This document shows, piece by piece, positions 11,205-18,842 of a DNA stretch of 64,000 nt. The number at the start of each line of letters is the position of its first letter. Within the stretch, counting starts at the first letter, position 1. The position numbers were made by a program, and so were the translations under genes. The stretch is from Bacteroidota bacterium (GTDB lineage Bacteria; Bacteroidota; Bacteroidia; Flavobacteriales_F; PHOS-HE28): the NCBI GenBank assembly GCA_014584605.1, contig JACTMO010000084.1:1-64000 (forward strand), in the 5' to 3' direction. Below the pieces are notes generated by a model, which was not told where the DNA came from, made no database searches, and worked only from the letters and a program-made list of their open reading frames with translations.

Positions 11205-12527
11205 TCAGCCCCGGCGGCTGTTCACGAAGCGCGCGCCCACCAGACGGTCGCAGCGTTGCTGATGGTCGCGCAGATAGACCAGCACCAGGTAGTCGTTCTC
11301 GGTCTCGAAGTGGCTGCCCTCCAGGCGGGTGAGGTCCGGCAGCTGCGCTCCATGCGGCAGCCAGGCGAACAGGTAGTCGTAGAAACCCTGCTTGAGCGGA
11401 GCCACCAGCATGTAGCGTTTGCGCTCCGGCACGTACTGCATGCGGTACGCTTTGCGGCACTCGAAGTCGCAGAAGCCGCCCACCACGTACACGTCACCTC
11501 CTTCCAGCGGCGCTTCCATCGGAAGGCTGAACACCACGTTCACGTAGTCGGCCCCGGTGGGGTCGCCGTCCACGTCGTCGTTGCGCAGCAGGAAGCGCCC
11601 GTTGATGTCGGGCTGCTCCAGGTACACGCGGATATGCCGGGCGGGGTCGTCGGCCAGCACGGCCTCCATCAGCTCGGGCCCGGTTCGTATGGCCGCCACC
11701 CGCAGCGATGGGAAACGGAGGTCCTTCAGCTCGAAGTTGCGGAACTCGTTGCCCCCCATGAAGCTGGCTTGCGACGGGTGGTCGTAGATCAGCTCGTCGT
11801 TGCGGATGAAACGCGGGGCAAGCCCGGTGCGCACATCGTTCCAGTTCAGGTTCTGCAGCACGGCCACCTTGATGTCGCCGAAGGGGTCGATCACCGTCAG
11901 GTCGTTGGTGCGCACCGTGAGGTCCACCTGCTGGGCCATGTCGCGCACCTGCACGTCGCGGCTGGCCATCACCCGCGCATCGATGGCCACGACCTTCTCC
12001 ACCACCAGGAAGCGGCGGGTGAGCAGCACCTCCGCCTCGTCGCCGCTGTGGAACACCTTTAGGATGTAGTTGCCCGACCGCGTGGGTCGCATCATGGCGT
12101 TGGGCACCTGCACGCTGTAGTGGAAGAAGGGCTGCAACGTTTTGAAGCTCATCCGGGGCGCCGGCATCATGTCCATGAACGCCCCTTCGAGGTACTGTCC
12201 TTTGGCCAGGTCGCTGGGTGTCCAGTCCGCGTTGCAGTGCTCGATGGTGTAGGACAGGTCGAGCGTGGTGGTGCGCAGGTCGTCGAACCGCAGCTCGACG
12301 GACGCGTCGGTGCCCAGTTCGATCAGCGGTGCCGCCAGTTCGAACCCGGTCTTGAAGCACTGCACCGAGCGGATCAGGGGGTCGAAGACCTCGTCCTTGT
12401 ACTGGACGGTGCGCGGGTTGTAGTACTCCGGAGGCGAAGCCTCGGCGTACGGTCGGGCCGAACCACAGGCCAGGGGCAGCAGCACCAAGAGGACCTGGGC
12501 GGCGCGCACACGACCATATCGCTTCAT
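11205..12527 (-). CDS. Type IX secretion system plug protein (DUF5103)
   Basis: 440-residue exported protein of the DUF5103 family, whose characterised member closes the periplasmic side of the SprA translocon in T9SS. Evidence: N-terminal secretion signal MKRYGRVRAAQVLLVLLPLA followed by Cys (possible lipoprotein), then YYNPRTVQYKDEVFDPLIRS, LSYTIEHCNADWTPSDLAKG, GNYILKVF and LTVRTNDLTVIDPFGDIKV along the chain, the usual order for this family. The start at MKRYGR is chosen because upstream residues do not look like a signal peptide. A cargo gene with a T9SS signal lies next to it on the other strand. Confidence 0.88.
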   Translation of the reverse strand: MKRYGRVRAAQVLLVLLPLACGSARPYAEASPPEYYNPRTVQYKDEVFDPLIRSVQCFKTGFELAAPLIELGTDASVELRFDDLRTTTLDLSYTIEHCNADWTPSDLAKGQYLEGAFMDMMPAPRMSFKTLQPFFHYSVQVPNAMMRPTRSGNYILKVFHSGDEAEVLLTRRFLVVEKVVAIDARVMASRDVQVRDMAQQVDLTVRTNDLTVIDPFGDIKVAVLQNLNWNDVRTGLAPRFIRNDELIYDHPSQASFMGGNEFRNFELKDLRFPSLRVAAIRTGPELMEAVLADDPARHIRVYLEQPDINGRFLLRNDDVDGDPTGADYVNVVFSLPMEAPLEGGDVYVVGGFCDFECRKAYRMQYVPERKRYMLVAPLKQGFYDYLFAWLPHGAQLPDLTRLEGSHFETENDYLVLVYLRDHQQRCDRLVGARFVNSRRG

Positions 12528-12884
12528 CGAAGGGGAAAAGAGGGCGTTCCGACCCTGTGGTCCACGGCCGCGAAAAGTACCTACATTTAAGTTCAAACCC
12601 CTCCTGCCCGTGTTGCGTCGGCCATGCCAGGGCTTGGCCCCGTGCCTGATCCGTTGCGCCGCAGCCGCGAAGGCGCCGGTTCGGCGCGTGTCCCTTGCAC
12701 ACAGGATGGAAGCAGGCCGTGCTCGGTGTGGCGGTGGACCGTTCCTTGGCTTGCCGCGGCCGGTCGGTCACGGCAAGGAGCTGCTATCGGATCGAGCTCG
12801 ATGACGGTTCCCGGGTCCAGGGGGAACGAATCGGGGTGGAGGAAGACGTGCGCCGTGCACGAACGGAGACTCTCGGTATGGTAG

Positions 12885-12919
12885 CCGTTCCGCTGCACCA
12901 TGTGGTGCATACGGAACGG
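12885..12919. repeat. Imperfect inverted repeat (35-bp hairpin)
   Basis: Arms CCGTTCCG-C-TGCACCA and TGGTGCA-TA-CGGAACGG are separated by two bases, giving 15 paired positions with a small internal bulge. It lies in a stretch without genes and has no T-run, so a simple terminator is unlikely. Possible operator, recombination site or RNA hairpin. Confidence 0.6.
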
Positions 12920-13175
12920 TTGAGTGGGCCTGTTGCGGGGGCATCGGGTCCGACAACAGCTCCTGACGCCCGTTCGTTGCGTCTGGCCGCGCATGGACAA
13001 CGCCTGGACAGCCTCCACCGATGCCATGACGGGCCCGCGACTGCTACACCCTGGCCCCTTCTGCATGGCGCGTTCGAGAAGCTGAGGACGACCACTGGAA
13101 CTCCTGGCTGGTCGTCCGGTCCGTGCAGGCCCGGCCTTTCACCGGTCGGCTCGTCCGCCCGCTGCGCGGGCTGCG

Positions 13176-13194
13176 TTGGCGGAGAGGGAGGGAT
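13176..13194. repeat. 19-bp direct copy of the tRNA-Ser 3' end region
   Basis: The 19 bases TTGGCGGAGAGGGAGGGAT occur identically here and at 13326-13344, where they cover the acceptor 3' strand and part of the T-stem of tRNA-Ser plus four flanking bases. Both copies are preceded by a GC-rich hairpin (around 13158-13170 and 13306-13321). It could be a tRNA duplication remnant or an old att-type repeat. Confidence 0.65.
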
Positions 13195-13329
13195 GGCTGC
13201 GCATTCCGTTGGGGTAGGCTTCAAGCCGCGCCCGCTTCGCGTCCGCGTGTGTTCGTTCCGTCCGCTCGGCCGATCGCGATCGCCTCGCTGCCGAGAACGA
13301 ACACGCCCCGCTTTCGCGGGGTGGCTTGG

Positions 13330-13416
13330 CGGAGAGGGAGGGATTCGAACCCCCGGTACCCCGAAGGGCACACCTGTTTTCGAGACAGGCCCGATCGACC
13401 ACTCTGGCACCTCTCC
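13330..13416 (-). tRNA. tRNA-Ser(CGA)
   Basis: Read on the minus strand: acceptor GGAGAGG pairs with CCTCTCC, discriminator G at 13330. The anticodon arm CCTGT-CTCGAAA-ACAGG gives anticodon CGA. A long variable arm (TGTGCCCTTCGGGGTACC) marks the class II tRNA, and the T-arm is GGGGG-TTCGAAT-CCCTC. At 87 nt the length fits tRNA-Ser. CCA is not encoded in full. A hairpin CCCCGC-GAAA-GCGGGG follows and may end transcription. Confidence 0.93.
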
Positions 13417-13517
13417 GAACGGGGCCGCGAAGATAGCGGTTCGTGGGACCGGCCGGTCGCACCGTTGGGATCACACGTTCGATCACGATCGTGGGCCGAC
13501 CTTCCTGGAGGGGTGGC

Positions 13518-13525
13518 TACCTTCG
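13518..13525 (+). promoter_or_regulatory. -7 promoter box TACCTTCG
   Basis: TAnnTTCG box 29 bp upstream of the start of the first cytochrome-like lipoprotein (13555), the probable promoter of the cluster that follows. Confidence 0.45.
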
Positions 13526-13554
13526 TGACCCTTTTTCCCAGAACGGAAGTGGCG

Positions 13555-14283
13555 ATGCGCACGGTGTTCGGAACAGCACGGGTAACGGCCGCAGGAGCAC
13601 GCTCGCACCTCGTAACGGGCTGCTGTGCCGCAGGCCTTGCCCTGTTGGCCATGCTGCCCGGCTGCAAGCATGAGCCGCCCGTGGCGCCGCACGTTGAAGA
13701 GGTTGAGGGGGCATGCGACCCCGACGTGGTCTATTTCCAACAACAGGTGCTGCCCTTGCTCATCAGCAACTGCGCCGTGCCCGGATGCCACGATCAGGCC
13801 ACCGGCGACAACGACGGGATCCAGATCACCGACTTCGGCAGCCTCATGGCCAGCGGCACGGTGCAGGACGGCGACCTCATGGAGTCCCTCACCGAGACCG
13901 ACCCCGACAAGGTGATGCCGCCACCGAGTCAGCCCGGGCTCACAGCGCAGCAGATCGCACTGATCCAGACCTGGATCAACCAGGGGGCGCAGGACAACAG
14001 CTGTGCGGCGACCTGCGATACTTCCACGGTGACCTATGCGGGCACCATCGCACCGCTGGTGCAACAGCGTTGTGGCGGCTGCCATGGGGGAAGCAACCCG
14101 CAGGGCGGGCTCAACTTTGGCACGCACGCGGTCCTGAGCACGCTGGCCCTGAACGGCAGCCTGGCGGCCTCGGTGACGCACGATCCGCAGGGCATCCCCA
14201 TGCCGCCCTTCGGCCCCATGCTGCCCCAGTGCGAGATCGACAAGTTCCTCATCTGGATCCAGGACGGAGCACCGAACAACTGA
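13555..14283 (+). CDS. Lipoprotein with two cytochrome c-like motifs
   Basis: 242-residue envelope lipoprotein: N-terminal signal with lipobox LPGC (lipid cysteine 37), then two similar halves, each with a haem-like motif. The first is spaced C-x4-CH (Cys73, Cys78, His79 in NCAVPGCH). The second is classical C-x2-CH (RCGGCHGG at about residue 165). Candidate Met axial ligands are in VMPPP and IPMPPFGPM. The layout resembles planctomycete-type cytochrome c domains. Whether the CX4CH site binds haem is uncertain. The stop overlaps the next gene's start by one base (TGATG), so translation is probably coupled. Confidence 0.75.
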   Translation: MRTVFGTARVTAAGARSHLVTGCCAAGLALLAMLPGCKHEPPVAPHVEEVEGACDPDVVYFQQQVLPLLISNCAVPGCHDQATGDNDGIQITDFGSLMASGTVQDGDLMESLTETDPDKVMPPPSQPGLTAQQIALIQTWINQGAQDNSCAATCDTSTVTYAGTIAPLVQQRCGGCHGGSNPQGGLNFGTHAVLSTLALNGSLAASVTHDPQGIPMPPFGPMLPQCEIDKFLIWIQDGAPNN

Positions 14284-14633
14284 TGCGCACCCCACTGACC
14301 GCCCTGCTGGCCGTGATCCTGAGCGGCTGCTACTACGACGTGGAAGAAGAGCTGTACCCGGGCGGGTTCTGCGACACGGCCACGACCACCTATTCCGGGA
14401 TGGTGGCGCCCCTGGTCCAGGGGAATTGCGCGATCCCGGGCTGCCATGTGGCCGGAGCGCAATCGCCCGACCTCGGCACCTATGCCGGGGTGAAGGCCGC
14501 CGCCGATGCGGGCCTGCTGGTGGCCCTTGCCGTGCAGGGAAACCCCATGCCCATGCCGCCCAGCGGCCTGTTGTCGGCCTGCGACCGCCAACGGATAGAG
14601 GCTTGGGTGAACGCCGGTGCCCCGAACAACTGA
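14283..14633 (+). CDS. Small lipoprotein with cytochrome c-like CX4CH motif
   Basis: 116 residues with lipobox LSGC (lipid cysteine 16), one NCAIPGCH motif (Cys49, Cys54, His55) and a downstream MPMPPSG segment like the Met-ligand loop of the preceding protein. It looks like a single-domain paralogue of that protein: both have V-APLVQ-type sequence before the motif and end in GAPNN. It is coupled to the upstream gene by a one-base stop-start overlap. Probable role is periplasmic or outer-membrane electron transfer or haem/metal binding; not proven. Confidence 0.75.
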   Translation: MRTPLTALLAVILSGCYYDVEEELYPGGFCDTATTTYSGMVAPLVQGNCAIPGCHVAGAQSPDLGTYAGVKAAADAGLLVALAVQGNPMPMPPSGLLSACDRQRIEAWVNAGAPNN

Positions 14634-14640
14634 ACCGACC

Positions 14641-15051
14641 ATGAAACGCATCGTGATCCTCATCGCCCTTGTGGCCATCGCTGGCGCCGCCTGGTATGCC
14701 TGGTATGAATACGACCGGGTGGCCGAACACACCAGCGAGCTGGATGCCGTCGAGACCATCGACGCCGCAGCCCTGCTGAAGGCCTACACCGACGACGAGA
14801 ACGCCGCCAACGCACGCTTCAACGGCAAAGTGCTGCTGGTGACCGGCACCGTTCGGGAGGTGAAGGCGCCGGAGAACGGCCTGGTGGACGTGGTGCTGGA
14901 GACCGGCGACCCCCTGGCGGGCGTGGTGTGCCAGTTCGCACAGGCCGATGTGCCCGCGACGCTGACCACCGGCACCCAGGCGCGCATCAAAGGCGTCGCC
15001 ACCGGCCTGCTGATGGATGTGGTCCTTCAGCGTTGCGCCGCCGTGGAATGA
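14641..15051 (+). CDS. OB-fold (tRNA_anti-like) envelope protein
   Basis: 136 residues. A single N-terminal hydrophobic stretch (IVILIALVAIAGAAWYAWY) acts as membrane anchor or uncleaved signal. It is followed by a five-strand OB-like region: ALLKAYTDDENAANARFNGK, LLVTGTVREVK, VDVVLETGD, VVCQFAQ, IKGVATGLLMDVVLQRC. This matches the tRNA_anti-like family common in Bacteroidota. Seven bases separate it from the preceding cytochrome-like gene. Ligand unknown; nucleic-acid binding is unlikely outside the cytoplasm. Confidence 0.75.
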   Translation: MKRIVILIALVAIAGAAWYAWYEYDRVAEHTSELDAVETIDAAALLKAYTDDENAANARFNGKVLLVTGTVREVKAPENGLVDVVLETGDPLAGVVCQFAQADVPATLTTGTQARIKGVATGLLMDVVLQRCAAVE

Positions 15052-15083
15052 AGCTTGCAACGTAACCGCTCAGCCCCCTGACC

Positions 15084-15635
15084 ATGAACCGCCCCCTGTC
15101 CCTCGTCGCCGCGCTCCTCCTCACCACCGCCGCCAGCGCCCAGGAGCGCTACGCCACCCGCACCGGCCACATCAGCTTCCAGAGCGAAACACCGCTGGAG
15201 CGGATCGAAGCGCACAACCACAAGGCCACCAGTGTGCTCGACGCCAGCACCATGGCCTTCGAGATGGCCGTGCTGATGAAAGGCTTCGAGTTCGAGAAGG
15301 CCCTGATGCAGGAGCACTTCAACGAGAACTACGTCGAGAGTGACAAATACCCCAAGGCCACCTTCAAGGGCAAGGTGTCGGGTATCACTGCCGAGGACCT
15401 GAAACAGGTGGGGAGCAAGGAAGTGACCGTGGAGGGCGAACTGACCATGCACGGCGTGACCAAGCCGGTGAAGGCCACCGGCACCATGGGCCTGGAGGCC
15501 GGGGGCACCATCCGGGCCAGGGGGAGCTTCATCATCAAGCCCGAGGACTACAACATCACCATCCCGGGCATGGTGCGCGACAACATCGCCAAGGAGATCG
15601 CCGTCACCGTGCAGGTGGACCTGGCCCGTCTGTAA
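15084..15635 (+). CDS. YceI family periplasmic lipid-binding-type protein
   Basis: 183 residues with a signal peptide (cleaved near ASA-QE) and the YceI lipocalin-like barrel: TGHISFQSETPLERIEAHNH near the start, SDKYPKATFKG, VTVEGELTMHGVTKPV and the end FIIKPEDYNITIPGMVRDNIAKEIAVTV. The family binds isoprenoid-type lipids in several bacteria; the ligand here is unknown. It follows the cytochrome-like genes in the same direction, which suggests a shared redox or quinone-related role, an inference from context only. Confidence 0.92.
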   Translation: MNRPLSLVAALLLTTAASAQERYATRTGHISFQSETPLERIEAHNHKATSVLDASTMAFEMAVLMKGFEFEKALMQEHFNENYVESDKYPKATFKGKVSGITAEDLKQVGSKEVTVEGELTMHGVTKPVKATGTMGLEAGGTIRARGSFIIKPEDYNITIPGMVRDNIAKEIAVTVQVDLARL

Positions 15636-15700
15636 CGCGGGCCCGGAAGCACTTTCCGGCCCACGGCCTTTCCTTTGACCTGCCACCCAAACCTGCACGC

Positions 15701-16645
15701 ATGCGCCGTACCCTGCCCGCCCTGTTGTTCATCGCTGCGCTGGGCCCGCTCCAGGCCCAGGACGACCTGCTCGACCTGCTGGGCGAGGAGGAGCCCGTGA
15801 AGGAATTCGCCGCGGCCAGCTTCAAGACCACCCGGGTGATCAACGCCCACAGCCTGGAGAACACGGCGCACGGGGTGATGGACGTGAAGATCGGCCACCG
15901 CTTCGGCTTCCTGAGCGAGGGCATCAGTGAGATGTTCGGACTGGACCTGGCCACCGTCCGTCTCGGCGTGGAGTACGGCATCACCGACCGGCTGATGGTC
16001 GGCTTCGGGCGCAGCGGCTACCAGAAGACCCTGGACGGCTATGCCAAGTACAAGGTCCTGCGCCAGTGCAGCGAGGGCTGCCGCATGCCCATCAGCCTGC
16101 TGGTGGTGGCGGACATGAGCGCGAACATGTTGGAGAAGGAGAAGACCGAATGGTACGCACCCGGCCAGGAGGACTACTATACCCACCGATTGGGCTATGC
16201 CTTCCAGCTGATCGTGGGCCGCAAGTTCAACGATGCGTTGAGCCTGCAGGTGATGCCCGGCCTGGTGCACCGTAACCTGGTGACCACCGCGGACCAGGCG
16301 CACGACGTGCTGAACGTGGGTGCCGCCGGCCGGGTGAAGCTGGCCAAACGCCTCGCCCTGAACGCCGAGTACATCTATCTGCTCCCGGGACAGGCCCGGG
16401 CCCTGGCCATGGAGGCCGATCGGGTGAACGACCCCAACCCGGGTTACAAGAACTCCCTGTCCATCGGCTTCGACATCGAGACGGGCGGCCACATCTTCCA
16501 ACTGCACTTCACGAACTCCACGGCCATGTTCGAACGGGGTTTCATCACCGAGACCACGGGCGACTGGCTGGACGGCGACATCCACTTCGGTTTCAACATC
16601 AGCCGGGTGTTCACCCTCTACCGGCCGAAGCCCGGGAAGGTCTGA
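15701..16645 (+). CDS. DUF5777-family outer-membrane beta-barrel protein
   Basis: 314 residues with a signal peptide (ends LQAQ) followed by DDLLDLLGEEEPVKEF and alternating amphipathic strands (ATVRLGVEYGITDRLMVGFG, LALNAEYIYLLPG, SLSIGFDIETGGHIFQLHFT) as in a small outer-membrane barrel. The pattern INAHSLENTAHGVMDVKIGHRFG near the N-terminus is characteristic of the DUF5777 family. In Bacteroidota this family often follows YceI and cytochrome-like genes, as here, so the five genes from 13555 probably act together at the envelope. Confidence 0.82.
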   Translation: MRRTLPALLFIAALGPLQAQDDLLDLLGEEEPVKEFAAASFKTTRVINAHSLENTAHGVMDVKIGHRFGFLSEGISEMFGLDLATVRLGVEYGITDRLMVGFGRSGYQKTLDGYAKYKVLRQCSEGCRMPISLLVVADMSANMLEKEKTEWYAPGQEDYYTHRLGYAFQLIVGRKFNDALSLQVMPGLVHRNLVTTADQAHDVLNVGAAGRVKLAKRLALNAEYIYLLPGQARALAMEADRVNDPNPGYKNSLSIGFDIETGGHIFQLHFTNSTAMFERGFITETTGDWLDGDIHFGFNISRVFTLYRPKPGKV

Positions 16646-16647
16646 GC

Positions 16648-17766
16648 TCAGGCCGCACCGGGCCGTTGTGCGCGGAGGCCCTGCACCTGCAGGAATTCGG
16701 CGAGGTTGTCGGGTTCCAGCACGCCAACCACGGTGCCGCCGTCCACCACCGGCAGCATGGGCGCCCGGTTCAGCACCAGGAGCTGAAGGGCTTCCTGGGC
16801 GCCTGCACCGGGCGCAGCGGCCCGTACCGGTGTGGGAGGAACATCGCGCAGGGGGAGCTCGTCGCGCCGGGCCCGCAAGGCCTCCATCAACTGCCGACGG
16901 GTCACCACGCCCAAGGGCTTTCCGCCTTCCACCACCAACAGGTCCTGATCGCCCCCGGCCAGCAGCTCGTCCACCGCACGCCCCACGGTGGCCTCGCCGG
17001 GCAGGGCCCAGTAGCGGGTGCGCATCACCTGGGCCACGGTGATGCCGCGCAACGCGGTCTGCTGGATCACCGACCGGGCCTCGGCCCCGGCGGCGAACCA
17101 GATGAAGACCCCGATCAGGGCGAGCATCGGTTCGCCGAAGGAGAGGCCCCCGATCCCGAACAGCACCGCCAGCACCCGGCCGATGCCCGCTGCGATGCGC
17201 GTGGCCTGCACCCGGGGCAGCCGCAGGCCCAGCAAGGCCCGCAGGATCCGGCCGCCGTCCATGGGGAAGGCCGGCAGCAGGTTGAACAGGAACAGACCCA
17301 GGTTGGCGGAGAACAGGAAGGCCAGCAGGCCGGGCAGCAACGCGGACCCGTGCCGCGGGTCCAGCACGTCCAGGCTGCCGAAGAGCAGCCATTGGAGCGT
17401 TCCGGCGAGCACGGCGAGCACCAGGTTGACCAGGGGGCCGGCGACGGTGATCCAGAACTCCTGCGCCGGTTCCTCGGGCATGCGCTCCAGGCTGGCCACC
17501 CCACCGATGGGCAGCAGGGTGATGTCGCGCGTGCGCACGCCGTAGCGGAGGGCCGTGAGCGCGTGCCCGTACTCGTGCAGCACCACGCAGGCGAACACGA
17601 GGGCCACGTAGGCCAGTTGCAGCAACACCTCCTGCACGGCGGCGCCGGAGGCGGCCGTGGTGACGGCCACGTAACCCACCAGCAACAGAAAGGTCCAGTG
17701 CACATGCACGCCGATCCCCTTGAAGCTGAGGATGCGCAGCGAGCCGCCCAAGCTGGGGCCGGACAT
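16648..17766 (-). CDS. Site-2 protease family metallopeptidase (M50) with CBS pair
   Basis: 372-residue membrane protease. Zinc site: VVLHEYGHALT (HExxH, about residue 65) and NLLPAFPMDGGRIL (second metal-site motif, about residue 170), within about six membrane spans. The C-terminal cytoplasmic part (about 245-365) is a CBS-domain pair (VAQVMRTRYWAL to LLVVEGGKPLGVVTRRQLMEAL, then PMLPVVDGGTVVGVLEPDNL), which usually senses adenyl nucleotides. The start at 17766 overlaps the stop of the upstream stress-protein gene by one base (TGATG), indicating translational coupling. Substrate unknown. Confidence 0.93.
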   Translation of the reverse strand: MSGPSLGGSLRILSFKGIGVHVHWTFLLLVGYVAVTTAASGAAVQEVLLQLAYVALVFACVVLHEYGHALTALRYGVRTRDITLLPIGGVASLERMPEEPAQEFWITVAGPLVNLVLAVLAGTLQWLLFGSLDVLDPRHGSALLPGLLAFLFSANLGLFLFNLLPAFPMDGGRILRALLGLRLPRVQATRIAAGIGRVLAVLFGIGGLSFGEPMLALIGVFIWFAAGAEARSVIQQTALRGITVAQVMRTRYWALPGEATVGRAVDELLAGGDQDLLVVEGGKPLGVVTRRQLMEALRARRDELPLRDVPPTPVRAAAPGAGAQEALQLLVLNRAPMLPVVDGGTVVGVLEPDNLAEFLQVQGLRAQRPGAA

Positions 17767-18587
17767 CAGCGCCGCAGGTCTTGTTCCAGCGCCAGCAGGG
17801 GCACCTGGGCATGCATGGCCATGTGCGCGGTGGTGCTGCGGTGGAACAGGTCGCTCCACAGGGTGCGGTGGCGGTGGGTCAGCACCAGGAGGTCGGCCTC
17901 CAGCTGGTCCACCAGGTCGTTGAGCGCGGTCACCAGGTTCTCCTCCGAGAGGTAGTGCACGGAGCGCGGCACGGCCCCGAGCCGGTCGTCCAGCGGGGAG
18001 GGCGGCAGGGTGGAGGCGTCCATCCCTTCGGGCACCCCGCGCACGATGGTCAGTTCGGCGCGGTGCCAGCGGGCCACGTTGAGCAGCGGTGCCACGGTGT
18101 CGGCCTCGATGGGCTTTCCATCATCGGCCACCACGATGCGGCGTGGGTCGCGGTAGGTGGCGCGGGCAGGCACCGTCAGCACCGGGGCCTTGGAACTGCG
18201 GATGACGTCGGCGGCATTGGTGCCCAGCAGGGTTTCCTGGAGGCCGGAGGCCCCCTGGGTGCCCATGGCCACCAGGTCGATGCCGAGCTCGCCCACCAGG
18301 CGGTCCACCACGCTGGGCAGTTCACCGTGCTCCACCCGACGCTCCACCACCGCCCCACCCAGGTCCACGGCCTGGCGGAGCCTTTGTTCGAAGCGTGCGA
18401 GGCCGTCGTGGGCCGCTTCCACCGCAGCCACGTCCAGCGACAGGTCGGTCGCCGGGTTGAAAGGAGGGATGAGGATGGTGTGCAGCAGGGTGAAGTGCCC
18501 CTGCTCGGTGCCCATCAGCCGGATGCCGTACACGGCTGCATGGAGCGCGCTGTCGCTCAGGTCCGTGGGCAGCAGCAGCCTGGCCAT
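17766..18587 (-). CDS. Tandem universal stress protein (UspA family)
   Basis: 273 residues holding two Usp folds. The first is complete, beginning LLLPTDLSDSA and ending with the ATP-binding pattern MGTQGASGLQETLLGTNA plus SKAPVLTVPA. The second half (about 145-273) is degenerate, with RRIVVADDGKPIE and LLVLTHRHRTLWSDLFHRSTT in place of the canonical glycine motif. It sits 4 bp after a small membrane protein gene and is translationally coupled to the M50 protease. Likely a cytoplasmic nucleotide-binding stress factor. Confidence 0.9.
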   Translation of the reverse strand: MARLLLPTDLSDSALHAAVYGIRLMGTEQGHFTLLHTILIPPFNPATDLSLDVAAVEAAHDGLARFEQRLRQAVDLGGAVVERRVEHGELPSVVDRLVGELGIDLVAMGTQGASGLQETLLGTNAADVIRSSKAPVLTVPARATYRDPRRIVVADDGKPIEADTVAPLLNVARWHRAELTIVRGVPEGMDASTLPPSPLDDRLGAVPRSVHYLSEENLVTALNDLVDQLEADLLVLTHRHRTLWSDLFHRSTTAHMAMHAQVPLLALEQDLRR

Positions 18588-18591
18588 GCGG

Positions 18592-18792
18592 TCAATGCCC
18601 CTGGCCTTCGGAAGCCTTGGACCCCGAGGAATCCACCAGCCAGTAGCCCAGGAAGACCAGGACGACCATGGCGAGGAAGCTCAGCAGGCCCAAGGTGTTG
18701 CCCACGCCCTCGGTGTCCAGGATCGAAGGGCGGAAGGGAATGGCGAAGGCCAGCAGCCAGCAGAGGATACCGAGGAGTTTCTTGGTGTTCAT
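18592..18792 (-). CDS. Small membrane protein (66 aa), hypothetical
   Basis: Two hydrophobic segments (LLGILCWLLAFAIPF at residues 6-20 and TLGLLSFLAMVVLVFLGYWL at about 33-52) and a short polar tail. No known family recognised. It lies in a six-gene leftward run, 50 bp after the response-regulator gene and 4 bp before the stress-protein gene; the spacing supports a real gene. It could be a small regulator or partner of the membrane protease. Confidence 0.65.
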   Translation of the reverse strand: MNTKKLLGILCWLLAFAIPFRPSILDTEGVGNTLGLLSFLAMVVLVFLGYWLVDSSGSKASEGQGH

Positions 18793-18842
18793 GCGTTCCG
18801 ACGGGTCTGGCACAAAGTAAAGGCTTCCCGGCGTGTGTGCGC

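Larger units (their letters stand above)
12528..13329. other. Gene-poor region between T9SS plug gene and tRNA-Ser
   Basis: About 800 bp without a credible coding region: reading frames on both strands lack codon bias and known domains. It contains the 5' region of the plug gene, a strong hairpin at 12885-12919, and a 19-bp partial copy of the tRNA-Ser 3' end at 13176-13194. This mixture suggests remnants of rearrangement or integration next to a tRNA gene. Confidence 0.5.

Noticed and set aside
12695-13528. A 277-residue plus-strand frame between the T9SS plug gene and the cytochrome-like cluster
   Set aside because: It runs through the tRNA-Ser gene and the hairpin region, has no codon bias or recognised domain, and so is not a credible gene.
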